A stretch of DNA of 64,000 nt from positions 1,612,001 to 1,676,000 of the forward strand of contig JANATF010000002.1 in the NCBI GenBank assembly GCA_029449245.1, in the 5' to 3' direction. Below are positions 45,601-57,137 of this stretch, one piece after another. Within the stretch, counting starts at the first letter, position 1; the number at the start of each line of letters is the position of its first letter. The DNA comes from Mortierella alpina (Eukaryota > Mortierellomycota > Mortierellomycetes > Mortierellales > Mortierellaceae). Below the pieces are notes generated by a model. It worked only from the letters and a program-made list of their open reading frames with translations, was not told the origin of the DNA and did no database searches. A program made the translations under genes and the position numbers.

Positions 45601-48600
45601 TTGCAGAGAGTCCATCGTCACACAACGATATCGGCTCGAATTCGTCCTCTGACCAGTTGGGTGCAGGAGGAAATCATGTCAAGCTGGACATGGATGCCCT
45701 ATTTGCTCAATACAGAAATGTCATTGGACTTTTCCGAGCTATCATGGCACGAGGCCAGATAGAGATGGATGCAAAAAGCTGGGAGGTACTTCAGATTTCC
45801 TTGCTGATGATTCAGCGCAGAATTATGGGCTTGCAGGAAAAGTTTACTGCACCATCATCTGTCTCTGCCGTGGATGACCTAGCATCATTAATAATTGAGG
45901 TACAAACGCAGCCATTCTTTTTGTTTTTGTGATTTTTATCCGATTTCCGGGCAAAAATTCGCCTACTAACGCAAATTCATACAACATACTAGACTGTGCT
46001 GTGTGCGTACTCGAGGTGTCCGAATGTATCAAACCAGCAATGGCTTGCGCTGCGAGAGGTCATGACCGAAAGTCTGCGTTGGCCGCAAGCAGTCACCCAG
46101 TGGGCTGTAAGTCCAACCGTTTATTGCTATAGATGTACATCTCGATGCCTGAAAAAAAAAACATTTTGATAACGAGTTTCGTCTGAACCTCCTTAGCGCT
46201 GGTCTGTTCGACTGACCCATATCCTGGCGCAAGAAGTCTTTCAGGTGGATTTGGAGGCGCAGACGTCGAAACCGTCTCAAACAGCAGCCGCAGCACGGCA
46301 TACGCGAAAGATGTCTGACAAGCTTCGTCATTCACGGTTTCTTAATTCAAAGACGGCAGAGAACACGATGCGTCATTCGATCGGCGGAGAACTTCTTTCA
46401 TCTCAGGGAATTCCCTACCCACACCACCAAAACTTTCCTATCGCAGGATTGAGTGCTCAGGAGCGATCTTCTCGCAGGACCAACAGTGTCCATTATGACC
46501 CATCAAAACCAGGGGGAGGCAGTAGCGGAGCAAATGCTTACGCTAATAGTATGTATGCGCCCACATTGCTGGGCCATATGAGTTTCCTTCCGGGTCGGGA
46601 TCTAAGCCGGGAGTACAACTTGGGTGCTGCAAGAGCCGACATTGGTGAGATCGACGAAGAAGAGTCTCACGATCATCCTCAGATGGGGTCGCAAATCTCG
46701 GCTCTCACAGAAGCGCTGGAAACTGGGGATGAAAAGGTAACAAATAACGCTGTTGAGGAGAAAACAGCACAATGCAAAGTTGAGCAGGTTTGACTTGAAT
46801 TCTTATTGTTGTTCACCCAACTTTATTTCTGTATAGCTCTCGCGTGCTTCCTCGCTTTCATTCCATGGACCTGACAGTCTGCATTTGGACCCGATCGTGG
46901 AGCGGTTATCGTCTTTGTACGGCATCTTTGCGGCTCCTGAATTTCTCAACATTTCCATGAAGGGTCGCACTGCGGAAACGATTCTGTCTGTCTGGAAAAA
47001 CATCATTTGCTCTATCGGGAATCCAAACGATATTCAGGTAAAATGATCTATCTCATGTGCACGCGGTCTGTGAGAAACGATCAAGAAACCCTAGGCTCAA
47101 CCGCGATTCCGCTGCCTTTATAGATACCTCTGGTAAAGACAGAGGTGATGCTATGCCTGATCGACGTCTGGGACTTGCTGAACCAAACGAGAACTTGTCA
47201 ATCACTGGATGCGACGGTGATCCCGCCGCTTTATGATTTCGCACCTTGGTTTTTTGAAGCAGCCAAGAGCAGTAGCGATGGTGGGGTTGGACTGCCGGCA
47301 ATCTATGGCGGACTCTGCAGGATGATGAGCCGGCGGTTTGATCAAGACTTTGACCCAGAGTATTATCGACTGTTTTACGAGAGTGTCATTCAGGTATGCG
47401 TGAATCAGAGGCGTTTCTTTGTTGGACGATCAAAGAGAGCGAATCAGGCATCGCTTATGTCGACTCTCATTCTTATAATTATGCTCATGTTGTTTATAGG
47501 GCTTGCGTCTTGATGATTCCATGATTGGCCATTCTATCCTCGCCAACAGCAGTCGTTTGTTCACGCTGTCCCTCCCGGGGAGCCATGTTCTTGTCATGCC
47601 GTTCCTGACGGCTATAAGGCAAATGGTAATTGTCGCGAGCGGTATTTCAACGCCGCTAGTAGCCTTAGCTCACCAGGTTGGAAAAAAAATTCGCAGTTCG
47701 TGACTAATTGCTGTATGTTCCTATACTAAATACAGCTGCTCAAGGATGGACACTTGCGCGACGGCGTCAATCACTATATCCGGAAACAAGCTATCGCCAT
47801 ACTCTGTTCCGTCAGTATGCTCTTCTACGACTTTGACAATGGTATGTCAGGAGGGCAGTCGCAACCGTCGCAACGGTGCACAGACGGTTTGTCAGGAGCC
47901 GATCTCTTGTCTTACAAGACCACGTTCACACGACTGGCGCTGGACATGACTTCTGCAGAAGCAAGCGTGAAACCCTTGGGCAAGTTCTGGGACACGCATA
48001 GCATGCTGATCCAGCTCTGTGGAATGCTGGTCGTCAATGAATGGTGCTCGAATCTGGCAAGCTGTGACATTGGGATGGAAAGCGAGTTGCTTGTGCTGGT
48101 CCTGGAGCATCTTTACTGGACAGAGCCGAGTATCGTCCAGAGCGCTTTGGAAGTCCTTACGACTCTTTCAGGAATGTACCAGGATCATGAGGATAACGGT
48201 TGGGTAAGTCTTGCGAGAGCAATCGAACGTCCTGGTTCAGAAGTACATCAATAAGGAGTCCTTGCCATGCTCACATGTATGTCTCTTTTTGTTGTGTTAG
48301 ATGGTTTTGGAGATGGTGCTATCGCATCTCATGAGTGCCATGCAGGAGCACTTAAAGTTGTTCTTAAACGAGCCGCGGCGAGGAAACATGATCGCTTCGT
48401 TTTACCGGTGCCTTACCGACTGGTTGATGGTCATTCCGTCCAACATCTTTTCTGAGACGGAACTTTCACGGTGGACTTTTGAGCTCATTGAGATCGGTCT
48501 GCTGTCCGCTGCGGAACCAAGTCCTGAGAGTGAAAGAAAAAAGGCCCTCCAAGCAGCCAAGCAACTACAACAGCAGACACAGCAACAGTTACAACAACTG

Positions 48601-51600
48601 CAGCTCTTGGCAAGCAGAGGACGTCGACCCAGCTTCAAGCACACTGGCAAGGCTATCCATCAACACCACCGCGTCATGATCAACAGTGGACCCACCACAG
48701 ATGCGGAAGTCGAGCAGCACATTGTGAAGGAGTCTGCAGAAGCGACTCTCACTCACCTGGTGCACTTTTTGAACCACTCGCCTTCGTTTTACGGCTCTGA
48801 CCGACCTCTGGTCACTTTGGGCATGGAATCTAGCCACGGAGCCAACAAGAACAGCCATGGAAGCAGCAGCAGTGGCAACAGCAGCGGATCAAAGTCGACT
48901 CGCTCATCAGGCACCTATGGACAGGCGGGCAAGGCTGGCGATATCGAGAACCAAAAGATTTTTGCCTTGAATGACTCCATTTTGATCACACTCGAGGAAG
49001 TACCTTGCACCAAGCAGGGAATCCATAGGACTCGCGTCATTATTCGGGACGAGACAGGTCGTTACGCCTGGGACTCGGAGATCTTTTTCAGAGAGGTCCT
49101 GGAGCTCGAGGAGAACGCGACCCGACCTCCGTCGTCTACGCAGAGGCCTCCAGGCTCGAGACTGAGTGAGCGCTTTAATTCGAGTGGGCGGAGACGCAAG
49201 AAGGAGATGGCCAGCCAACTCATCTGGCGGGAGGGTGTCAAGATCCGTGACGATGAAATCATCCATGCCAAGCCCAGAGTCGGCTCGTCGTCTACGTCCT
49301 CGTCGGGCGTGTCTTTGAGGTCTGTCAGTTATGCGAGCGATGCGCCATTATGGGATACAACGGGACCCAAAGGGTTTGACTGCGATCGCCTTGACCACTT
49401 GCTTCATTATATTGGCGAGCAACACCCAGACTGTCTCTTTGATGGCAAAACGCCTTTGAACCAACTGAACAACGGGATGGCGTTGTCAACTGAACCCAGG
49501 AACGCCTGCAAAAGCAGCAATAATTCTGACCAGACTGGATCGAACGCCATTGGAAATGGCCATGGAAGCAATGACGTCGGCACTCTCAACAAGCGGTCGA
49601 CTATCGACTTTGAGCTGGATAGACATGTCCAGGAGGAGAGCTATTATACCCGGATCTCGGATCCCCAAGCCCGCGCTTGGTATGACAAACTGGTTGAGCT
49701 GCGTTCGAGTTTGATTCAGGCTGACGAGGAAGTGGAGGCCTACAGCGGATCCAACACGCTCATGTCGTTGGTTGTGAACTCCAACTGGGCGGGAGCCGAA
49801 GGTGCACTCGAGGGCCATTCGTCCGAGGATTCGACCAGCGCAACGCTGATCGAGACGGATGCCCAACATAAGGCGCTTTACGAGATGGCTAAAAAAGCTG
49901 CACCTACGAGGCGGATTCGCCACGAGAACTTGGATCAGATTCATGCAGAGGCTATGGATCACGAGGCTTACGAACAAGAGCCGCAGGACCCACAGAACCA
50001 GGACAAAGAGGAGGCGCGGGATAAAGTGGCAGCCAATTTGCGTAAGGAAGATGCCTTTTGTAAGGCTAAAGCCTTCCAGCTGGTCCTGCCTCCAGAGCCA
50101 GAGCGACCTTTGGACAGCTACCAGCACAGCCGACTTTTGCTCAGTCACTTGGGGCTGTTGTGCTTTGAGCGGTTCCAGGAACATAACTTTGTACTACTGA
50201 ATCCGTCTGCGTCGCTGGATCGAGATCTCAAGAGTCTTGACAAGAAGTCTGGGTATGGTCAATTGTATCTCCTTGTGGTAGGGATGCGGCGTTGTACGTA
50301 TCACATATTCTAACAATTCTGATATTGCTGGCGCCATCTACGACTAATAGACGCGAGACTTTCAAGATTGCGATCCTATATGTGGCGCAAGGTCAGGAAG
50401 GCGAGCAGGCTATCCTGCGCAACTCCAAGGGCAGCGCCGCGTACAACCGGTTTGTGCAGGATCTGGGATGGGAGGTGGACCTGGCGGAACATTCCGGGTA
50501 CGTTGGCCTGCTGGAGCGGAACGGATCAAATGGTCGGACGGCGATGTACTACTGCTCCTCAACCCTAGAGGTCATCTTCCACGAGGTGGTCCGTATGCCG
50601 ACAGACCCGGATGATCCACGACAGGTTAAGAAGGTAACTAGCGATACAGACAAGGCCAGCAGTTTGCCGCAACCGCAACATTTTTTTTCCCGCGTCAGTG
50701 GATACGGATACTTATCCCCCTTTTTTTTATCTTCTGCAGAAACGCCATATAGGAAACGACCACGTCCATATCGTTTGGTCCGAGCACCTACGGGCCTACG
50801 ACCGCAACACGATTGGCGGCGATTTCGGAAACGTGCTCATTGTCCTCACGCCTGTTCCAGACCTCAAGGTTGAAGACGGGCAACTCGAGATCCACACCCA
50901 TACCCATGACACGGACCTGCAATCAAAGCATTCTCAAAGTCGACAACTTGTATCGGTAGAAATCATCCGGGATATGAACCTGCCAGTCTTTGGACCACTC
51001 GTCGACGGCATGGTGGTGCCCATGTCCCAACTGGCGAGACTTGTCCGACAGACCGCCATCCACGCAGCCAGACTGGCCACTGCACCACCACCGCTCCCAC
51101 CCACGCCTCCCTCAGCCAGCTTTACAAGTCTTACATACGGCAATGGAGTTCATTCTGGAGCTGGTGGCGGTGGCACTAATGGCACTTCTGCACCTGCAAC
51201 GGGAGGGAACGCGCAGCGATCGAGTGGACACCAGGCGCATTTGAACACGGGCTCCATCATAAACGCGGCCATGCAAGGTCCTCAGTATCATCAATCCAAC
51301 CCTGCCGTCCTCCATACTCCCGCTGCTTCGACAGGTATTATCACGTCCTCTGGAATGGGAACGTCGACAAGTTCAAGTTCACACGTGACGGGCGCCGCTG
51401 TGGCTGGACCAGGATCGGCTGCCACAGGAAGCCATGTCCCTGCAGAGTTGGGCAGTGGTGTAGCAGCCACAACTTCAAGTGCGCTTCTTGGCGCCAGTCT
51501 CAGCAATCTGGTGAATGTCGGGAGTGGACCGAATGCGGCCTCGGCCACTTCGTTGATCAGCAATACTGGTGGAAGTGGTAGCAGTGGTGGTTTGGGAGTT

Positions 51601-52032
51601 GGAGCTGGAGGCAACCAGAGCACCACTGGACTGGGTAGTAATGTTAGTTTGGGAGGCAGTGCTGGTCAGATGAACGGAGGCACCTCAGCAGCGGTAGTAA
51701 ACGGAACGAGTCATGCAGCAGCAGCAGCAGGATCACAACAGCAACAGCAGCAGCAGCACCATCCAGTTCAAGTGACCGCTTCATCGGCGGGTCCTTTTGC
51801 GCCTTTGTCCACAGCGGGCGGTGGTGGAAGTAGTGTGGCGTCGACGTCGACTTTTTCGAGCTCGATGCTCGCTATGGCGCATAACGCACATCCGTTCAGG
51901 CAGCGGTCTTTGGCGATTGAACAGATTGCGAGGCGGCACAAGGTCGAGAAATGGACTTTCCAGCAGTTTATGGAGCAGGTCTTTGGATACTCTACGGTTT
52001 TGCACCCTCACCTCCATCATAGAAACCACTAA
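42697..52032 (+). CDS. Ral GTPase-activating protein alpha subunit (RALGAPA1/2-like, Rap/Ran-GAP domain)
   Basis: Catalytic subunit of a RalGAP complex that switches off Ral-type small GTPases, normally with a beta subunit. Fourteen exons give 2685 aa: 42697-43864, 43969-44205, 44291-44599, 44708-45034, 45130-45899, 45993-46106, 46197-46736, 46837-47037, 47124-47393, 47500-47625, 47736-48203, 48301-50252, 50351-50633, 50740-52032. The N terminus is Ser/His/Asn-rich. Helical repeats typical of RalGAP-alpha follow (for example [17 protein letters not shown]). The GAP domain begins [12 protein letters not shown] and has [14 protein letters not shown] with the catalytic Asn thumb in GND (about residue 2261), then [11 protein letters not shown] and [13 protein letters not shown]. 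The final helix [20 protein letters not shown] comes after a low-complexity insertion of about 270 residues. The exon 10 donor could instead be at 47677 (adds 17 codons in frame). Distinct from TSC2 by the [11 protein letters not shown] signature. Confidence 0.9.
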
Positions 52033-52420
52033 TATTTCGTTCTTTTGCCTTTGTATAAAAAAAACACTAATCGTAATAAAGACACCCTTTGAGTGCGCTG
52101 GAAATAATTACAAGAGAGCTGTATTACGATACAGACATACCATGCCAGACCATGGTCTATCCACATTGTTCTAAATATAACGCGGAACTAATCTATGGCA
52201 TCACGTTTAACCCTTCCTCGTCCAGATCGACGCTCTGCGCGCTGTTTGCAAACACCCTGGGCGATACCATCTCGTCGAAATCCAACTCTTCATCTGGCCA
52301 CCGCACGTCCAGTTGAGCCGCTTTTCTCTTCAAAAACCTGCTCTTCTTTTATCCGAGATGGCCACCGCCTCGGCCACAATCTCCCCCACTGGCCTCGATA
52401 CTAACGGACCCGCCTTGCAG
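52033..52420. other. Intergenic region 3' of RalGAP-alpha gene
   Basis: 388 bp. AATAAA at about 52074 could be the RalGAP poly(A) signal. A minus-strand frame may extend here if the gene described next is spliced differently (donor near 52466, possible end near 52350). Confidence 0.45.
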
Positions 52421-52879
52421 TCAATCCAGTATCCAACTGCCAAGCCTTCCACAGCCATGATCACCTAGAATGACCACCCAGTCCGGCTGGGTAACAGACT
52501 GGATTAGGTTCTGGCGATCCTCGGCCGTAAACTCAACTCTTTGCAGGTGTCGAAAAAACGACGTTCCATTCTTGTGGATCTCCACGGTCCCGACCGGAGT
52601 GGTCTCGAACAGCTCGGCACCATCGGGAACCATATGGTCCATAGGAGGTTGTGCAAAGACTGTCACGGTGATATCGACCGACAGTGGACTCCATATACAC
52701 TGTTATATCATCCACGAACGGCTCCGTGGTCCTCACCCAGAAGAAATCTCAATGAATTCCCTGATCCATCGGCCGAGTTCTCTGAGCACCGTGGCTATCG
52801 TCCAATTGAAAAACATCTCGTCGTCATTGGTGGTAATATTGTTCAGGATCCGTTGACATTGCTGTTGCTGCCATGGCAT
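52421..52879 (-). CDS. Hypothetical protein, tentative two-exon model
   Basis: I do not recognise this family. On the minus strand a helical-looking piece (ATG at 52879: MPWQQQQCQRILNNITTNDD, then EMFFNWTIATVLRELGRWIR) lies upstream of a second open frame (DITVTVFAQPPMDHM ... GTVEIHKNGTSFFRHLQRVE ... WVVILGDHGCGRLGSW) ending at 52421. The two frames differ, so a splice is needed. A GTGCTC donor after ATAGCCACG and an ATAACAG acceptor (about 92 bp apart) would join them in frame, but the donor is weak. The plus strand also has open frames here. Treat as a candidate gene only. Confidence 0.3.
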
Positions 52880-53062
52880 GGTGACAGTATCAGAGTACAA
52901 GAGCTGCTTAACCAGACTCTGGAATCGAAGCCGGCGCTCAATCACGACTGCAATTCATGTACGGGGGTACTGTGTACAGGGTTCATTGTAAAAGGCTTTT
53001 AATATTCTAGTTGCAGAATGTCATGACAACATGCTATCGTTCTCTATGAGCTACTGAGGCTT

Positions 53063-54217
53063 TTACGCATTAATCTTTTTGAAAAAGGCAACAATAGCCT
53101 CAAGTCCATTCTCTGCCGTGAAGGTCTCCAAGTTATAAGCACTTTCCTCGGCCTTGGGCAAAGACATGGCATACATTCGTTTCTCAAACTCTGCCGTGAC
53201 AGTATGCAGGTCCTTTCCAGTCTTGACAGCATCCACGAGAGCGAGACCTAGTTCAGCACCATCCCACATGGCCAAGTTGGCACCTTCACCAGCAAAAGGA
53301 GACATGAGATGGGCAGCATCGCCGATAAGAGTCACGCCGGGCTTGGATTCCCACACGTGTGGGACAGGCAGGGCATAGATCTCGCGGGGAGTGAACTCAT
53401 CATCACACTTTCTGATCAGATCCTTGAGACTCTCTCCCCAGTCGCTGTACTTGGCGAGGAGGTACGACCTTGCGGATGGTGCATCTGGAAACTTGAGCTC
53501 AGAAAAGTCTTGCAGGTCTATCTTCACCGTGAAGTAGGTGCGGATGCTGCCGTCTCCGTTCTTTTGGGATACGATGCATTGACCATTGTGCAAGCAAAAA
53601 CAGCTTCCTTGGCCCACGAGCTCGGCAATATTTGGATGCTTGAGGTCGACATTGGCAAAGCGGAACTCGACGATGGAGATTCCAGAATAAATGGGCTTGA
53701 CACTGGTCAGCAAGTTACGGACGCGCGACCAAGCTCCATCAGCTCCCACAACAAGGTCAAACGTTGCCTCCTGGTCGTTATTATAGACTACAGTCCACCT
53801 GTGGCCACCGTCTTGAGCTGGCTTGACGACTGTGACGCGGGTTCCCCAGCGGATGGCGCTATCATCCATAGCATCGATAAGGATCTGCTTCAAGCTACCG
53901 CGATCGGCCTCTGGACGGTTATCGGTAGCTTTGGTACCGTCATCCTCAAAGACTACCTTGGCATGGTTGTCCATGAGCTTGAATTCTTGACCCTGGAGGC
54001 GGACTAGTTTCTGGAACTCGGCCCAGACACCCGCTGTGCGTAGGGCATGCTGACCGGTTTCAACATGCATATCGAGGGTGCCGCCCTGGTTGCGGCTCGT
54101 GGCGGAAGATTCTAACTCAAACAGGACGGGTTGGAGTCCATGCAGCTGGAGGACACGGGCTAGAGTGAGACCACCGAGGCCGGCTCCAATGATGGCGATG
54201 CTCAATGAGGGAGACAT
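53063..54217 (-). CDS. FAD-dependent monooxygenase of the TetX/PHBH-like class, intronless
   Basis: A 384-aa flavoprotein that should hydroxylate a small aromatic or polycyclic substrate using NAD(P)H and O2. The N terminus SLSIAIIGAGLGGLTLARVL is the GxGxxG dinucleotide fold, with an acidic residue ending strand 2 (FELE). DLVVGADGAWSRVRNLL is the DG motif of group A flavin monooxygenases, and GVTLIGDAAHLMSPFAGEGA the GD motif; the AHLMSPFAGEG wording is closest to TetX-type enzymes. The length fits TetX relatives. It is a single exon from the ATG at 54217 to the stop at 53063, unlike almost all neighbours. No transmembrane tail is obvious. Upstream lie an A24 tract (T24 for this gene) and a weak TATA-like TTATATAG about 140 bp from the start. 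Substrate unknown; activity on tetracyclines is not implied. Confidence 0.9.
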   Translation of the reverse strand: MSPSLSIAIIGAGLGGLTLARVLQLHGLQPVLFELESSATSRNQGGTLDMHVETGQHALRTAGVWAEFQKLVRLQGQEFKLMDNHAKVVFEDDGTKATDNRPEADRGSLKQILIDAMDDSAIRWGTRVTVVKPAQDGGHRWTVVYNNDQEATFDLVVGADGAWSRVRNLLTSVKPIYSGISIVEFRFANVDLKHPNIAELVGQGSCFCLHNGQCIVSQKNGDGSIRTYFTVKIDLQDFSELKFPDAPSARSYLLAKYSDWGESLKDLIRKCDDEFTPREIYALPVPHVWESKPGVTLIGDAAHLMSPFAGEGANLAMWDGAELGLALVDAVKTGKDLHTVTAEFEKRMYAMSLPKAEESAYNLETFTAENGLEAIVAFFKKINA

Positions 54218-54310
54218 GATAGAGGGTATTGGCTATAGCTTGGCTGAGGAATGGGAACAATTGAGCCGGGTTGGGTCGCGACGTTGAGGTTGATGCTGAT
54301 TGGAAATTTG

Positions 54311-54334
54311 AAAAAAAAAAAAAAAAAAAAAAAA
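54311..54334. repeat. A24 homopolymer (T24 on the monooxygenase strand)
   Basis: 24 A residues on the plus strand, 94 bp upstream of the monooxygenase start. Poly(dA:dT) tracts disfavour nucleosomes and can act as promoter elements in fungi. Confidence 0.8.
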
Positions 54335-56209
54335 TGAAGGGTCGTGCTTGATCTATATAAGGTTTTAAGGTTGCGAAGTCGATGACGGCTAGGCTCAATT
54401 GTTGTCTCCCCCTGTTCGCGCCTCGTCTGTGCATGCAAGAAAAAGGGAGCCAGGAGTTCTAGAAAAGGCAAATCAGATGTAGATATTTTCTCGGGCCGTG
54501 GTGGCCGCGGCAATAAGAAACTCCATTAGGCAGGACGATTTTTTTTGTGCCGCTGACAAATGTGGGTTCGACGGCGTATGCACGTTGGCGCGATTATTGT
54601 TCTTAGCGTCAGAGCTGGGGAAAGTGAGCCGCAGCAATGGTGAGGCGTTCCCCTTTGCCTTTTGACCACTCTTTGAGAACAAGCTGCATTCAACACGCGG
54701 TATGTGTCATGACATAACGCTCCAGACACTTTTTTCTATGCACTGCGGAGGGGTTATCTGAGAATATGTCGTATCTGAAAATGAAAGAGCATATGGGAAT
54801 ATAATTAATCACAGAGAACACAAATTCGCGTACCTGTCTTCAAGGTATCAGTAGACGAGTTGCTCCTCGAGGCCCTCAGGTCGAGCAGAGAGTGATCCCT
54901 TAGGTCCTTCAATGGTATCAATATCAGCAACGGGCTCGATGTATGCCTTGCGAGCCGCTCATCTTCACAATCCACCAGGAAGTAGAGTGCCGAACAAAAA
55001 ATTTACTATTCAGAATAGAGGCGCAGTCAGTCCAAGGAAATGCAAATGCAAAGAGCAACAAGTTAACCATCGGGACTTTTACTAATAGTATTCGTAGGGC
55101 TGGCCTATCTTGCCACGTATGCCATCGTCATATTTGCCGATCTGCAAGATGAAACTTCCCACTTTCTGTCGAGACTCTTGTACCTCATCTTGAAAGACGC
55201 GTTGGCTTTCGCATCGAAGAGATAGAACGCATGTTAGCATCGATCGAGGATCCAACGCCCCCTTCTTCAGGTACAGTTACACGACTTGGTGGTCTTTCGT
55301 CTCTTACGAAAGCATTGCGTGTTCTCTCTATCATCCACAACGTTGGGCTGCTGTCCTCACTGTCACCATCACTGCCATCCTCCAGGACTAGGTCATGATC
55401 CGCTTGCCTTCCAGGCTGAAGCAATGTGAGAGGTCGTCTGAGTTATACAAATCATTCGTATTATACCCGTCGCCGTCGCCATCGTCAACTTCCGCTTGCT
55501 CATCCCTCTCCTCCCCTCCTCCGCCACCACCACCACCTCCTCCTCCTCCTGCTGCTCATTTACTTCCTCCACCTCCTGTTCATTTACTTCCTTCACTTCC
55601 TCTTTTTTTGTTCAGCTATTTCCAGAGAGGCCACCATAACCTTCGAGTTTGCCTTGATTTTCTTCGTGAGTACCGACTCACGATGTCGCTTCGCTCTGTA
55701 ACCTCCACCTCGATCTGCCTCAGGTGTTGTTGCTATCATAGGCAGGAGACAGAAATGTCAGTAAGAAATATAATCATTTGTTGAGTATCGGATATAAACA
55801 GGACACATACCAGGCGCTTCTTCTCGCCCTCTGCTGCTTGCAGCTCCTCCCGATACGCAGTTATCTCTTTCGTCCCGCAATGTCAATCCAGGACCATTGC
55901 TGAAGTACCTTTAGGTGCGCATGAGGAATGTGCGTGGTCGTACACGTGTTTCTTGTAGTCTACGCTAGCTCGCTGTGGTTGCCACGAAGAGAAATAACAA
56001 AACTTGAAGGAAAACCGCCGCAAAGTCTTCCACGGGGTATCGGCGAAAACAGTTCTCAAGGTGCTGAGCACAGGTTGGTGCAGCGATGATTGTTTTGACA
56101 CTGTTCATAGTCTTTTAGAGCAGGTTCATAAAACAAGCTGTCAGTCGAGTCGAAGAAAAATGCGAAACATCTATCAATGACGCACTCGTGCAAACAACAA
56201 AACAAAATA
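54335..56209. other. Unresolved region with coding-like fragments on both strands
   Basis: No single gene model holds. On the minus strand, a possible last exon at about 54855-54955 reads AYIEPVADIDTIEGPKGSLS and ends in a stop near 54855; acidic and Ser-rich pieces lie at 55185-55424 and 55393-55596, and an ATG at about 56106 opens MNSVKTIIAAPTCAQHLENC. On the plus strand, 55160-55390 reads RIEEIERMLASIEDPTPPSS and 56003-56115 reads KTVLKVLSTGWCSDDCFDTV. Strong GTGAGT-type donors are present. At least one short multi-exon gene probably lies here, but the strand is undecided. Confidence 0.35.
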
Positions 56210-56711
56210 GGTGGCGTTCTGCAATGACAATAATTCCGCTCTGCAGGCGTTGATTCGCGTGCTAGGATCGCATGAACGGCGTGTACTAGAGCGCTCTTCT
56301 GTTCGCCATTTTATCCAGCTACTTCAGATAGCCCACCAGTAATGCCTTTACATGAAGGAACGACCATCGCATCGTCCTCGATATGGGTAGCGGGCGCGCA
56401 CGCTTCTCTTTTGGGTTGTGCGTTGCCGTTGTGAACTGTTGCCGAGGAGAACTAAACTACAGGAATTCTTAGCCTTGAAGGACAGGAACACCATCCTTCA
56501 AACGTTTGATCAAGTCAGAGAGGTTATGAAGCTTCTTTTCAACGTACATTGTTATTTGGAATCATACATGGAGAGTTTGTATGAGAAACGTTGCTTGCTA
56601 ACCAAGGATGAGCTCTCTGCTCTCGATGGGAGTGTGCGAGCTGCCCATGAGTCGCTTTTATTGCTCTCCACGACTCGAAAGAGTTTGGAGGAGTGCTTGA
56701 ACAGAGTGTAG
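56210..56711 (+). CDS. Hypothetical helical protein fragment, tentative
   Basis: Two open stretches read VAFCNDNNSALQALIRVLGS... (56210 to about 56338, after an AAAATAG acceptor and before GTAATG) and EFLALKDRNTILQTFDQVRE... (about 56460-56708, after a CTACAG acceptor) ending SLEECLNRV and a stop at 56711. Both are rich in helix-forming residues. The phases of the best donor and acceptor do not match, so the exact join is unknown, and no start codon is assigned. Not recognised; it could be the 3' part of a gene from the unresolved region upstream. Confidence 0.3.
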
Positions 56712-56783
56712 AAATGCCTTCCTCTCTGAAATGTCTTCCCTCTTTTTGCTTTTCTCTCTCTCTCTCTCTCTGGAGGTGTATGG

Positions 56784-57137
56784 CTAGCAAGTCTTATATG
56801 CATCAGAATTATTGGGCATGCAATTAGGTCTGCTGCAGTGGCAACCTTTCCCGCAATCATTGTCTATGAGACAGCCACCCTTTGACTTTTTCAGGCATAT
56901 GCCATTTGCATCCCCAACGCAACTATCGGGGATATTAATAGTCTTTCTTTTCTCGCGGTAAATGGCCATGACGCAGTCAGAGCACGGGCCTACTTTGGTC
57001 AGCTCAAAACACGCACTAAAGTCGACTGCACACGCACAAGCAAAAGTTGCAATAAATGCCAGGCAGCAGGCAGTGGTCAGCGGGAACTTCGTAGTGCTTG
57101 TCAAATGGTATCTCTGTCCAAAGCCTTTATAGGACAC
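56784..57137 (-). CDS. Small secreted cysteine-rich protein; 5' end unresolved
   Basis: The open frame has a hydrophobic leader (FPLTTACCLAFIATFACACA) ending in a likely signal-peptidase site, then a mature part of about 80 aa with 11 Cys: VDFSACFELTKVGPCSDC, SCVGDANGIC, GGCLIDNDCGKGCHCSRPNC and a terminal TC. Basic clusters (REKRK, LKKSK) lie between. This is the profile of fungal effector-like or antimicrobial disulfide-rich proteins; no named family is recognised. No in-frame ATG precedes the leader: the frame is open to 57137 with a GTG at its edge. A GTAAGT donor at about 57217 and a branch-like TTATTAAC suggest an upstream exon, but its coding part is not found, so the start may be mis-read or the copy damaged. 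TATA at 57347-57353 fits transcription on this strand. Confidence 0.6.
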   Translation of the reverse strand: MSYKGFGQRYHLTSTTKFPLTTACCLAFIATFACACAVDFSACFELTKVGPCSDCVMAIYREKRKTINIPDSCVGDANGICLKKSKGGCLIDNDCGKGCHCSRPNCMPNNSDAYKTC

